NCBI RefSeq assembly: GCF_027945075.1
Contig: NZ_CP116034.1
Location: 62,001-126,000, forward strand
Length of the DNA stretch: 64,000 bases
DNA from: Chryseobacterium sp. CY350
GTDB lineage: Bacteria > Bacteroidota > Bacteroidia > Flavobacteriales > Weeksellaceae
Direction: 5' to 3'
Shown: positions 8,220 to 17,025 of the stretch, piece by piece
Layout: every line of letters begins with the position of its first letter
Position numbering within the stretch: the first letter of the stretch is position 1
Position numbers and translations under genes: made by a program
Notes under the pieces: generated by a model
Seen by the model: the letters and a program-made list of their open reading frames with translations, nothing else
Database searches by the model: none
Told to the model about the DNA's origin: nothing

Positions 8220-9581
8220 TTACTTGATGATTAATTTCTGACTAAATTCTTTCTGATCATCTGATTTTATGTTGATATAATAAACTCCGGGTTCTATTCC
8301 GGTAATATCGAAGCTGTAATCGCTATCAAGCTTAACATCTTTAAGAACAATTTTTCCTTCTGTACTGATGAGATCAATTGTATGAGGCAAGTTGGTCATT
8401 CCTTCAATAAAAACTCTTTCTGATGCAGGGTTTGGATAAATTCTCATTGGTTTAAAAGTTGTTTCATCCAGTCCTAAATTAGCTGTCGTAATTTTATAAA
8501 TTTTACCGTTATTTACAGCGGCAACATACAATTCTTTCATATTATCTTCGCCAAACGTCGAAAAATTGTTACCGGTAAATGCTGTCGACCACGTAATCAC
8601 GTTATTAGAATCCAGACTTCCGATTTGCTGCGAACAATAATCTGCGAAAAAATAACGTCCCTGTAGGCTAGGAGACGCTGTTCCACGATAAACATATCCG
8701 CCTGTGATGGAACATTTTCCACCGGAATGATCATATACTGCAACAGGAAATGTCATCGTTGTTGAAGCCGCACAACCAGCTGTATTATATGCATCATTTC
8801 CCTCGTAGCATCTCCAGCCATAATTTAGAGCTGGTGTTGCAATAGGCATTTTGTTGATTTCTTCGATAGCACCCTGTCCCACATCTGCGATCATTGCATT
8901 GTTGGTTGTAAGATCGAATGAAAATTTCCATGCATTTCGTAATCCGTACGACCATACTTCATCGGCACCGTCAATCCCTACAAAAGGATTTCCGGATGGA
9001 ATGTTATAAGCACCTGTGGAATTAATGTCAATTCTCAGTATTTTCCCCAGAAGAGAATTTTTATTTTGTGCGTTATTATTAGGATCGCCGCCACTTCCTC
9101 CGTCACCTGTTACGATCCATAGATTGCCATCCGGAGCAAAGTGAATGCTTCCACCGTTATGATTATCAAATGGTTTAGGAATATTGAGAATAATTTTTTC
9201 AGTTGTACTGTCGGCAATATTCGGGTTTCCTGTACTTACAGAATAGCGGGCAACTACGATGTTTCCGGCTGTATTGTTGTAAAATACAAAAAAATAACCG
9301 TTTGTTGCATATTGAGGATGAAAAGCCAATCCCAAAAGTCCTCTTTCTCCGCTAAAAGTTATTTTCGAACTGATATTCAGAAAATCTGTACTGTTGACAG
9401 TCCCGTTAGGTTGAATTATTTTAATTATTCCGTTTTGCTGTACGACAAACAGACGGTTATCGTTAGCGTGAGTGATCTCAACCGGATTTGAAAGTCCGGT
9501 CGCAAATTCTTGCAATACAAAACTTTGTGAGTAGAAAAGTAATGATGAGAGTAGTGTGATTGATAGTAATGATTTTTTCAT
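8220..9581 (-). CDS. Secreted PQQ-type glucose/sorbosone dehydrogenase with T9SS sorting domain
   Basis: A 453-residue exported protein. Residues 1-20 form a Sec signal peptide. Residues about 25 to 370 form the six-bladed GSDH propeller, with GERGLLGLAFHP near residue 95, a DNHNGGSIHFAPDG block that places the catalytic His, and GDGGSGGDP. Residues about 378 to 453 form a type A T9SS C-terminal sorting domain (RIYPNPASERV... ending in a KLIIK-type tail). Inference: a soluble or surface-attached aldose dehydrogenase exported by the type IX system. PQQ dependence is a family property and is not proven here. Confidence 0.9.
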   Translation of the reverse strand: MKKSLLSITLLSSLLFYSQSFVLQEFATGLSNPVEITHANDNRLFVVQQNGIIKIIQPNGTVNSTDFLNISSKITFSGERGLLGLAFHPQYATNGYFFVFYNNTAGNIVVARYSVSTGNPNIADSTTEKIILNIPKPFDNHNGGSIHFAPDGNLWIVTGDGGSGGDPNNNAQNKNSLLGKILRIDINSTGAYNIPSGNPFVGIDGADEVWSYGLRNAWKFSFDLTTNNAMIADVGQGAIEEINKMPIATPALNYGWRCYEGNDAYNTAGCAASTTMTFPVAVYDHSGGKCSITGGYVYRGTASPSLQGRYFFADYCSQQIGSLDSNNVITWSTAFTGNNFSTFGEDNMKELYVAAVNNGKIYKITTANLGLDETTFKPMRIYPNPASERVFIEGMTNLPHTIDLISTEGKIVLKDVKLDSDYSFDITGIEPGVYYINIKSDDQKEFSQKLIIK

Positions 9582-9759
9582 AATAATTTGATATTTAGTG
9601 TTTTAAGTAATATGAAAATTTCATACCAATTCGTATTTTAAATATTCATTAAAATAGAGACTAAATTTTACTAAATCTATAATTGAAAAAGGAAGACCGA
9701 AATCTCTGAAAATAAACCATTTCTGTTCTTAAAAATTCATAAAATATCAATAAAATCAT

Positions 9760-9767
9760 TATATTTG
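9760..9767 (+). promoter_or_regulatory. Putative -7 box for secDF
   Basis: TATATTTG, an exact TAnnTTTG match 29 bases before the secDF ATG. No convincing TTG partner at 17 to 23 bases upstream. Confidence 0.5.
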
Positions 9768-9796
9768 CCGACTTAATTTAACGTAGTTATAACAAA

Positions 9797-12709
9797 ATGC
9801 AAGGAAAAGGACTTATTACAATTGTTGCTATTGTACTAGGGTTAATTTGCTTAAATGAGCTATTACCAACATGGTACGCCAGCAAGATTGAAAAGCAGGC
9901 AACTGCTATTGCAGGAGACAATCCGGAAAAGTATCAGAAAGAGATCGCAAGACTTTCTAAAGATACACTGAATCTAGGTTTTACAGAACTTTATTACACC
10001 AAAGCGAAAGACAAGGAAATGAAACTTGGTCTTGACCTTAAAGGTGGGATTAACGTTCTATTGGAGATCAATCAGAGAGATCTTGTGAATGATTTAACCA
10101 ATTATTCTACAAATCCTATTCTGATAGAAGCTTTAAATAAAACTGACGAAGTTCAGAAAAATTCAACAAGATCTTACATCGATAATTTCTTTGTAGAATT
10201 TGATAATGTAAACAAAGCTAAAGGTGCCAATTTGAAACTTGCAGATCCTGAGATTTTTGGTAATACCAATCTTTCAGAGATCAAGTTTAATACTACTGAT
10301 GCACAGGTACAGAGTATTATCAAAAAAAGAATTGACCTTTCTGTAGGTACTGCTTTTGAGGTAATCAGAACCAGAATTGATAAGATGGGAGCTGTGCAGC
10401 CAAATGTTCAGAGAGTTCCGGGTACGGCGAGAATATCTGTCGAAATGCCTGGTATGAAAGATATCGACAAGGTGAAGAAAATGCTTCAGACCTCTGCGAA
10501 ACTTCAGTTTTGGGAAGTACAGCAATTCCCTGAAGTTGCACCTTATTTTCAGTCTTTAACGACTGCAATTTCAACAAAAGGAGATTCTATAGGAGTTCCT
10601 AGAAACACCAATTTCATCAATTTAATGCAAAGTGGGAAATCTGGAAATCCGAGTGCTGTCGGAAGCGTAAAGTTATCTGATACTGCTAAAATCAATAAAG
10701 TTTTAGGTAGCAAAATAGCTAAGGCTTTACGTCCGGGGAATCTTAAGTACACTCAATTTATGTGGGGATACAAACCGGAAGATTCTGATAAAGAAAGTCT
10801 GGTTTTATATGCAATTAAAGGATCTGCAAACCAGAAAGCTCCTGTAGATGGTGCCGTAGAAACTGCAAGTATCGGTTACGACGAACTGAGCAGGGTAGTA
10901 GTTGATATGCAGATGGATTCTAAAGGAGCAAAAGACTGGAAAACTTTGACGGAGAAAAACGTTGGAAGACCGGTTGCCGTTACTTTAGATAATAGAGTAT
11001 ATACAGCACCAAATGTTGTAGGTGCAATTCCAAATGGTAGAACTCAGATCTCTGGTAACTTCTCTCAGGAAGAAGCTAAAGAATTGGTTGATGTTTTGGG
11101 AGCGGGTAAATTACCTGCAGGTGCAAAAGTAGTTCAGGCTACTCAGGTAGGGCCTTCATTAGGACAGGAGTCTATTGATGCGGGGATGCTTTCATTTGGT
11201 ATCGCATTCTTAATTATTATCGCATATATCATTTTCTATTACGGTGGAGCTGGTGTTTATGCTGTAATCGCAATGATTATCAACTTATTCTACATCTTCG
11301 GAATTATGGATTCTGCAGATGCTACCCTTACACTTCCTGGTATTGCAGGTATTGTTCTAACAATGGCAATGGCGGTAGATACCAACGTAATTATCTATGA
11401 GAGAACAAAAGAAGAACTTTTCGCAGGAAAAAGTATTCTTGAAGCATACAAAGACGGTTTTAAACATGCACTAAGCGCGATTGTTGATGGTCACTTAACG
11501 ACATTATTGACTGCAGGTGTACTATTTTTATTCGGAACTGGTCCTATTAAAGGATTTGCTTTGACTTTAGGAATTGGTATCTTAATGACATTCTTTACTT
11601 CTGTATTGCTTTCAAGAGTAATGATTTTCAGTAGATTGAATAAAGGAAAACACCTTTCTGTTTGGACGGCTCCAACGAAAAATTTATTCAGAAACACCTG
11701 GATTGATTTTATTGGTAAAAGAAAATATGCATATATCGTTTCTGCTATTTTAACAGTTGTTTGTATAGCTTCAATTGCTGTTAACGGATTTAAATACGGA
11801 ATTGATTTCACTGGTGGTAGAAACTATGTAGTGAGATTTGATAAAAGTGTAAATGCAGAAGATATAGAGCAGAATTTGATAAAGATTTTCAAGACTGATG
11901 ATGGAAAAAACTCTTCTGTTGAGGCTAAAAGTTTCGGTAGCGAAAATCAGTTGAAAATCTCTACAGATTATTTAATCGATGATGAATCTTTGAAAGCTGA
12001 CCAGACTGTTGAGCAAAAATTATATCAAGGTCTGAAAGCAGATCTACCGGCGAACATAACTTTACAGGATTTCAAAGCTGCTGATAAAGGCGATACGGGG
12101 ATAATTTCATCTGAAAAAGTAGGACCTACAGTTGCTGATGATATTCAGACCCACGGTATTCTTGCTGTTGTTGCTGCTTTAGCAGGTATTTTTATCTATA
12201 TTTTGGTTAGATTTAGAAAATGGCAATTCTCATTAGGTGCTGTCGCGGCATTGTTCCATGATGCAATTGTTATTTTAGGAGCTTATTCATTGCTTCACCA
12301 GATAATGCCTTTCAACATGGAAATCAATCAGGATTTCGTTGCTGCAATCTTGACGGTGTTAGGATATTCAATCAATGATACCGTAATTATCTTCGACAGA
12401 ATTAGAGAGTATTTGAGAGAGAAAAAATCTCTTACTTTGGCAGGATTGTTTGATGATTCTATCTCAAGTACATTGGGTAGAACGTTCAACACTTCATTCA
12501 CAACAATTCTTGTAATTTTGGCTATTTTCATCTTCGGTGGAGATAACCTGAGAGGATTTATGTTTGCTATGTTAATCGGTATCGCGTTCGGTACGTACTC
12601 ATCCATATTTATTGCTTCGGCAATTGCTTATGATTTCCTGAAAGCTGGAAAAGAAGAAGATGTACACGGCAGAACTTCAACTAATAAAGAAGTTCTCGCT
12701 TCAAAATAA
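9797..12709 (+). CDS. secDF: Protein translocase SecDF fusion
   Basis: A 970-residue fusion of SecD and SecF, the proton-driven accessory part of the Sec translocon. The SecD half has an N-terminal helix, the periplasmic P1 domain (KLGLDLKGGINVLLEI near residue 75) and a bundle of helices from about 455 to 620 with VDTNVIIYERTKEE. The SecF half begins near residue 640 with a helix and GIDFTGGRNY, and ends with helices containing the matching NDTVIIFDRIREYLRE motif. Fusion of the two is the usual state in Bacteroidota. It is a single-gene unit ended by a strong terminator. Confidence 0.97.
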   Translation: MQGKGLITIVAIVLGLICLNELLPTWYASKIEKQATAIAGDNPEKYQKEIARLSKDTLNLGFTELYYTKAKDKEMKLGLDLKGGINVLLEINQRDLVNDLTNYSTNPILIEALNKTDEVQKNSTRSYIDNFFVEFDNVNKAKGANLKLADPEIFGNTNLSEIKFNTTDAQVQSIIKKRIDLSVGTAFEVIRTRIDKMGAVQPNVQRVPGTARISVEMPGMKDIDKVKKMLQTSAKLQFWEVQQFPEVAPYFQSLTTAISTKGDSIGVPRNTNFINLMQSGKSGNPSAVGSVKLSDTAKINKVLGSKIAKALRPGNLKYTQFMWGYKPEDSDKESLVLYAIKGSANQKAPVDGAVETASIGYDELSRVVVDMQMDSKGAKDWKTLTEKNVGRPVAVTLDNRVYTAPNVVGAIPNGRTQISGNFSQEEAKELVDVLGAGKLPAGAKVVQATQVGPSLGQESIDAGMLSFGIAFLIIIAYIIFYYGGAGVYAVIAMIINLFYIFGIMDSADATLTLPGIAGIVLTMAMAVDTNVIIYERTKEELFAGKSILEAYKDGFKHALSAIVDGHLTTLLTAGVLFLFGTGPIKGFALTLGIGILMTFFTSVLLSRVMIFSRLNKGKHLSVWTAPTKNLFRNTWIDFIGKRKYAYIVSAILTVVCIASIAVNGFKYGIDFTGGRNYVVRFDKSVNAEDIEQNLIKIFKTDDGKNSSVEAKSFGSENQLKISTDYLIDDESLKADQTVEQKLYQGLKADLPANITLQDFKAADKGDTGIISSEKVGPTVADDIQTHGILAVVAALAGIFIYILVRFRKWQFSLGAVAALFHDAIVILGAYSLLHQIMPFNMEINQDFVAAILTVLGYSINDTVIIFDRIREYLREKKSLTLAGLFDDSISSTLGRTFNTSFTTILVILAIFIFGGDNLRGFMFAMLIGIAFGTYSSIFIASAIAYDFLKAGKEEDVHGRTSTNKEVLASK

Positions 12710-12730
12710 ATTTAAACTACATTAAATAAA

Positions 12731-12764
12731 AAAGAGTCTTTCAGTTGAAAGACTCTTTTTTTTG
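12731..12764 (+). terminator. Strong intrinsic terminator after secDF
   Basis: A 12-bp perfect stem (12731-12742 with 12747-12758), AGTT loop and an eight-base T run. It lies 22 bases after the secDF stop. Confidence 0.88.
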
Positions 12765-12826
12765 ACTTGATTATTAATAATTTGTCTCAAAGCGGATTTG
12801 ACAATATTTCTTTTACCAATATTCCT

Positions 12827-12834
12827 TACTTTTG
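12827..12834 (+). promoter_or_regulatory. Putative -7 box directly in front of the MFS gene
   Basis: TACTTTTG matches TAnnTTTG and ends seven bases before the MFS start codon, which predicts an essentially leaderless transcript. The nearest TTG (12798-12800) is 26 bases upstream, slightly too far for the consensus. Confidence 0.45.
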
Positions 12835-12841
12835 CATAATT

Positions 12842-14074
12842 ATGGAAAAGTCGAAAAAGAAAGCAGCCATGAGCTTTATTTTCATCACCTTGCTGATAGA
12901 TATTACAGGGTGGGGAATTATCATTCCCGTGGTTCCCGCATTGATCAAAGAACTGATTCATGCAGATATAAGCGAAGCGGCAAAATATGGTGGCTGGCTT
13001 GGTTTTGCTTATGCTTTTACGCAATTTCTTTTTTCACCTATCGTAGGAAATTTAAGTGATAAATTTGGACGAAGACCTATTATTTTGATCTCGTTATTCG
13101 GTTTTGCAGTTGATTATATTCTCTTAGCATTATCTCCCACAATCATCTGGCTTTTTGCCGGGAGAATAATTGCAGGAATCACTGGTGCAAGTGTAACGAC
13201 AGCAAGTGCATACATTGCAGACATTTCCACAGATGAAGACCGTGCAAAAAATTTCGGTTTAATAGGTGCAGCTTTTGGTCTTGGTTTTATAATAGGTCCC
13301 GTAATTGGTGGTATCTTAGGACATTACGGAGCTAGGGTTCCGTTCTATGCGGCGGCGGTCTTATGCTTGTTAAATTTTATTTACGGATATTTCATTCTTC
13401 CGGAGAGTTTAGATAAAGACAAAAGGAGAGAATTTAGCTGGAAACGTGCGAATCCTGTAGGATCTTTTAAATTTCTAGGCAAACATCCCGAAATTTCAGG
13501 TTTAATTGTTGCTTTAATTTTAATATATATCGCAGGTCACGCAGTTCAAAGTAACTGGAGTTTTTTCACCATGTATGAATTTAACTGGACGGAAAGAATG
13601 GTCGGAATCTCACTTGGAGTTGTTGGTCTATTGGTTGGGTTAGTGCAAGGTGTCTTAATCAGGTGGACGACTCCAAAGCTGGGCGAACAGAAAAGTATTT
13701 ATTACGGATTGGCTCTTTATGCATTAGGAATGTTGCTTTTTTCATTTGCCACCGAAGGTTGGATGATGTTTGTCTTTTTGATACCTTATTGTTTAGGTGG
13801 AATATGTGGTCCTGCGCTTCAGTCGGTCATCACAAAAAGTGTTCCTGCAAACGAACAAGGCGAACTTCAGGGTGCTTTGACGAGCTTAATGAGTGCTACT
13901 GCGATAATCGGGCCTCCAATGATGACACAGCTTTTTTTCTATTTTACGCACAAAGATGCGCCATTTAGGTTTTCTGGTGCGCCGTTTTTTTTAGCATTTA
14001 TCTTAATGACGCTCAGTGTAATTGTAGCGTATTACGCATTTAAAAAAACGAATGCGAGTAAGAAAAATATTTAA
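12842..14074 (+). CDS. MFS drug-efflux transporter of the TetA/DHA1 type
   Basis: A 410-residue inner-membrane protein with 12 predicted helices. The loop between helices 2 and 3 carries the antiporter signature [12 protein letters not shown], and helix 5 carries GPVIGGILG (motif C of drug:H+ antiporters). The TetA-like start [15 protein letters not shown] supports the DHA1/TCR subgroup. The ATG at 12842 is chosen because an upstream in-frame ATG at 12767 would overlap the terminator and promoter region. Substrate is unknown; resistance should not be assumed from the family name. Confidence 0.88.
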   Translation: MEKSKKKAAMSFIFITLLIDITGWGIIIPVVPALIKELIHADISEAAKYGGWLGFAYAFTQFLFSPIVGNLSDKFGRRPIILISLFGFAVDYILLALSPTIIWLFAGRIIAGITGASVTTASAYIADISTDEDRAKNFGLIGAAFGLGFIIGPVIGGILGHYGARVPFYAAAVLCLLNFIYGYFILPESLDKDKRREFSWKRANPVGSFKFLGKHPEISGLIVALILIYIAGHAVQSNWSFFTMYEFNWTERMVGISLGVVGLLVGLVQGVLIRWTTPKLGEQKSIYYGLALYALGMLLFSFATEGWMMFVFLIPYCLGGICGPALQSVITKSVPANEQGELQGALTSLMSATAIIGPPMMTQLFFYFTHKDAPFRFSGAPFFLAFILMTLSVIVAYYAFKKTNASKKNI

Positions 14075-14094
14075 AATAAGATAAGTTTTTTAGT

Positions 14095-14122
14095 TTGTTA
14101 TTGCGAATTTTTCATATTTTTG
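14095..14122 (+). promoter_or_regulatory. Promoter for the YHYH/MORN/SCO operon
   Basis: TTG at 14095-14097 (part of TTTG), a 17-base spacer and TATTTTTG at 14115-14122. This fits the Bacteroidota TTG...TAnnTTTG promoter. The first start codon is at 14140. Confidence 0.65.
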
Positions 14123-14139
14123 ATTAAAATAACATAAAT

Positions 14140-14901
14140 ATGAAAATCAATAACAAGGTGATTGTTATGCTTTGCTCTGTAATCCTTATAAGCTGCGGAA
14201 ATAGTGGTGATGTCGGGAATACAGAAAGCAATAGTAACTCATCAACTGTTCCTGCGATCTACAGCAAAATTTACGCTGCTTCAAGCATTACTTCAGATGG
14301 AACCTATGTTTACATCAAGACCACAGGAGCTCCGGATCATAAAAGCGCATACTATTCTTCAAGTAACAGCTTATACGAAAATTTTTCCGGAACAACTTTT
14401 GGGGGTTATGTGTTTGCGAAAAATCCAAACTCAATATCTTCGAAAAATTATACATTTAAAATCCCATTAAATCCTGTAATGGCTTCTTTGCATGCAGCAA
14501 CGCCTTTAGGTCCGATAGGGGTTTCATTAAATGGTGTTCCTTTTTTTAATCAATATGCGGGTCCCAATCAGCCGCTGAGTGGTGAGATTGTTTCGTTTGA
14601 TCAATATTGGGGACATCCCGCGCAGGGAGGAGATTATCATTATCATGTTGAACCTAAATATCTTACAACTGTTAAAGCTTCAAAATCTGCTTTATTAGGT
14701 TTTCTATTGGATGGTTTTCCTGTTTACGGTCCTGAAGAAAACGGTGTTGCAGTTGCCAATGCTTCCTTAGATGCCTATCACGGCCATACTGGTGTGACCG
14801 CAGATTATCCTGGAGGAATTTATCATTACCACATCACAAATACAGATCCTTATATTAACGGAAACGGATTTTATGGCACAGCGGGTACTGTCAGCAATTA
14901 G
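14140..14901 (+). CDS. YHYH-domain lipoprotein
   Basis: A 253-residue lipoprotein (lipobox LISC, Cys near residue 19). The mature part carries the YHYH signature twice, DYHYHVEP and IYHYHITN, along with GFLLDGFPVYGP and HGHTG, all typical of the YHYH domain family. The histidine clusters suggest metal binding, but the biochemical role of the family is not settled. It is the first of three overlapping genes; the next reading frame starts inside its last 29 bases, and the third encodes a SCO-type copper/thiol protein, which makes a copper-handling role plausible (inference). Confidence 0.85.
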   Translation: MKINNKVIVMLCSVILISCGNSGDVGNTESNSNSSTVPAIYSKIYAASSITSDGTYVYIKTTGAPDHKSAYYSSSNSLYENFSGTTFGGYVFAKNPNSISSKNYTFKIPLNPVMASLHAATPLGPIGVSLNGVPFFNQYAGPNQPLSGEIVSFDQYWGHPAQGGDYHYHVEPKYLTTVKASKSALLGFLLDGFPVYGPEENGVAVANASLDAYHGHTGVTADYPGGIYHYHITNTDPYINGNGFYGTAGTVSN

Positions 14902-15445
14902 TTTTTTATCGCTTCTGCTATCTTGTCATTCACCTGAGAAAGAAAAATTCAGATATTACAATTTCACTGAACTTCATTTAGAAAATAAAAATGGTTTCGC
15001 CGTAAATAATGGTCAGTTGTTTTCAGGAATTGTGTATTCATTGTATCCCAATACAAAAGATACAGCAGAGGTAATGGGCTTTAATAAAGGAAGAGAGCAT
15101 TCTGAGTGGAGAAGATTTTTTCCAAATGGTAAGTTGATGCAGCAGCGCTACTTTCATAACGGAATTAAAGTAAAGACTTTAAAAGAATGGTGGGAAAATG
15201 GAAAGCCAAAATTATCAGCATCTTTTCTGAAAGGAGAGCAGCACGGTGAATTCAAAGAATGGAACAGAAAAGGAAGACTTGTAAAACAGATGCATTATAA
15301 TTTGGGATATGAAGATGGAAGTCAGAAACAGTTCTATGATAACGGAAAAATAAGATCAAACTATGTTATGAAAGATGGTAAAAGATATGGTTTACTCGGA
15401 ACTAAAAATTGTGTGAATGTTAAAGACAGTATATTTCAGAAGTAG
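14873..15445 (+). CDS. MORN-repeat (YwqK-like) lipoprotein
   Basis: A 190-residue protein with a lipoprotein signal (LLLSC, Cys near 18). From about residue 70 onward it shows MORN_2-type units such as WRRFFPNGKLMQQRYF, KEWWENGKPKLSASF and KEWNRKGRLVKQMHY, i.e. repeats of the form xxYYxNGKxxxxxxY. Proteins of this type are often labelled YwqK antitoxins, but here there is no toxin beside it and the protein is exported, so that label is not supported. It overlaps both neighbours by exactly 29 bases, with its own signal peptide encoded in the end of the YHYH gene. Confidence 0.8.
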   Translation: MAQRVLSAISFLSLLLSCHSPEKEKFRYYNFTELHLENKNGFAVNNGQLFSGIVYSLYPNTKDTAEVMGFNKGREHSEWRRFFPNGKLMQQRYFHNGIKVKTLKEWWENGKPKLSASFLKGEQHGEFKEWNRKGRLVKQMHYNLGYEDGSQKQFYDNGKIRSNYVMKDGKRYGLLGTKNCVNVKDSIFQK

Positions 15446-16055
15446 TATTTTTTGGCTCTTAGTATTGCTTTCGTGCAAGCAGGAAAGTTCTGTTCCTTAT
15501 TACAATTCTCCGGATTTTGAACCGCATTTTTTGTCACAGAAAGATGCTTCAAGACAAATTCCGCATACGATCGCTCCGTTTTCATTTACAGACCAAAATA
15601 AGAAGACAATTACCGATCAATCTGTAAATCAGAAGATACATATAGCGAGTTTTATTTTTACATCATGCGGAAGTATTTGTCCGGTAATGATCAAAAATTT
15701 AAAAATTGTAAGTTCAAAATATCAAAAAAGCGAAGATGTTGTTTTGTTATCTTTTTCGGTAACTCCATGGATTGATACCCCTCAAAAGCTTAAAGATTTT
15801 AAGGTTAAAAATAACATTACAAACCCAAATTGGCATTTTTTGACGGGCAATAAAACTGAGATTTACAAATTGGCAAGGCAGTCTTACTTTGCGGAAGAAG
15901 ATCTTGGGTTTACGAGCGACAGCACAAAATTTCTTCATACAGAACATATCATTCTCGCGGACCGTGATAAAAAAATAAGAGGAATTTATAACGGAACTTT
16001 ACAGACTGATATAGAACAGCTTATAAAAGATACTGAAGTTCTCAGAAAAGAATAA
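15417..16055 (+). CDS. SCO1/SenC-family thiol/copper lipoprotein
   Basis: A 212-residue membrane-attached thioredoxin-fold protein with lipoprotein signal (LLSC, Cys20). The copper/thiol motif CxxxC is at Cys84 and Cys88 (SCGSICP), and histidines at 174 and 177 (FLHTEH) supply the third ligand of the SCO family. SCO proteins deliver copper to, or reduce the thiols of, the CuA site of cytochrome oxidase. It is the last gene of the YHYH/MORN/SCO unit and starts within the MORN gene, so translational coupling is likely. Confidence 0.88.
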   Translation: MLKTVYFRSSIFWLLVLLSCKQESSVPYYNSPDFEPHFLSQKDASRQIPHTIAPFSFTDQNKKTITDQSVNQKIHIASFIFTSCGSICPVMIKNLKIVSSKYQKSEDVVLLSFSVTPWIDTPQKLKDFKVKNNITNPNWHFLTGNKTEIYKLARQSYFAEEDLGFTSDSTKFLHTEHIILADRDKKIRGIYNGTLQTDIEQLIKDTEVLRKE

Positions 16056-16128
16056 TTTTAAAATTTAAAATTTTATTAAATCTTAAATTAGAACATTCAG
16101 ATTCACATATCTTTTGTAATTTAGCATC

Positions 16129-16464
16129 ATGGAATTAAGCATTGGAGAAATGGCATTGATCGCCATTGCGATTGTAGTTTTATTCGGACCCGATAAACTT
16201 CCACAGATTGCGCGTGATCTAGGATCAGGAGTGAGAAAAATGCGTGGCGCGGTAGAAGACATCAAAACCGAAATCATGAAGGAAACAGACAACCCTGTTT
16301 CTGAAATAAAACGTGAGATCGAAAAAGTGAAAGATGCTGCCAAAGATTTTGATCCTGCTAAAAATATCCAGAAAGACATTGTTGGTGAACCATTAGCTGA
16401 TACAACGCCAAAATTGAAACCTTCAGAAGATGATACCTATGAAGGACCTGTAAGCAGATCGTAA
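16129..16464 (+). CDS. tatA: Twin-arginine translocase subunit TatA/TatB
   Basis: A 111-residue protein with one N-terminal transmembrane helix (residues 4-20), the hinge FGPDKLP, an amphipathic helix (QIARDLGSGVRKMRGAVEDIK) and a charged tail, the standard TatA/B layout. It forms the pore-lining part of the Tat system that exports folded proteins. No tatC is present in the window. The stop codon overlaps the start of the PAP2 gene by one base (TAATG). Confidence 0.9.
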   Translation: MELSIGEMALIAIAIVVLFGPDKLPQIARDLGSGVRKMRGAVEDIKTEIMKETDNPVSEIKREIEKVKDAAKDFDPAKNIQKDIVGEPLADTTPKLKPSEDDTYEGPVSRS

Positions 16465-17024
16465 TGGAAGAAATCATTCTTGAAGATAAAAAAGCGTTTC
16501 TTTACCTTAATAATTTGGGAGATACCCCTTTTGATCAATTTTGGATGATGATTTCCGGAACGTGGGTCTGGGTTCCGCTTTATATTATTTTCTGTTATTT
16601 TCTGTACAAAAATTTTAAGCTTAAATCTTTACTTTACATTTTGCTTTTCGTAGCAATTGGTGTGACGGTTTCTGATCAATTGGCAGGTGTTTTCAAATAC
16701 GGAGTTGCCAGATTAAGACCTTGTCACGACCCAAGTTTACAGTCATATATGCGTATTGTAAAATGTGGCGGGCAGTTTGGTTTTTATTCTGCTCACGCAT
16801 CAAATACTTTTTTTTTAGCGAGCTATCTAAGTTTTTTGTTAAAAGATAAACTCAGATGGTTTCCTCACGTTATATTTTTATGGGCTGCAATTGTAGCATA
16901 CAGCCGTATTTACTTAGGAGTTCATTTTCCAATAGATATTTTGGTAGGGGCGTTTGTCGGGATTTTATTGGGAGCTGTATTTTCTATGCTTGCGAAAAAG
17001 GTCATCAACAAACAAACTCTATAA
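16464..17024 (+). CDS. PAP2-family membrane phosphatase
   Basis: A 186-residue membrane protein with about five helices. It shows the three phosphatase blocks: KYGVARLRP (KxxxxxxRP, residues about 77-85), YSAHASNT (SGH-like block with the catalytic His) and SRIYLGVHFPIDILVG (SRxxxxxHxxxD). Likely substrates are undecaprenyl diphosphate or phosphatidate-type lipids. It overlaps the tatA stop by one base and is followed at once by a TPR gene. Confidence 0.9.
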   Translation: MEEIILEDKKAFLYLNNLGDTPFDQFWMMISGTWVWVPLYIIFCYFLYKNFKLKSLLYILLFVAIGVTVSDQLAGVFKYGVARLRPCHDPSLQSYMRIVKCGGQFGFYSAHASNTFFLASYLSFLLKDKLRWFPHVIFLWAAIVAYSRIYLGVHFPIDILVGAFVGILLGAVFSMLAKKVINKQTL

Positions 17025-17025
17025 A

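Noticed and set aside
14873..15445. Toxin-antitoxin module (YwqK antitoxin label)
   Set aside because: The product is an exported lipoprotein with MORN units, and no toxin gene is adjacent.
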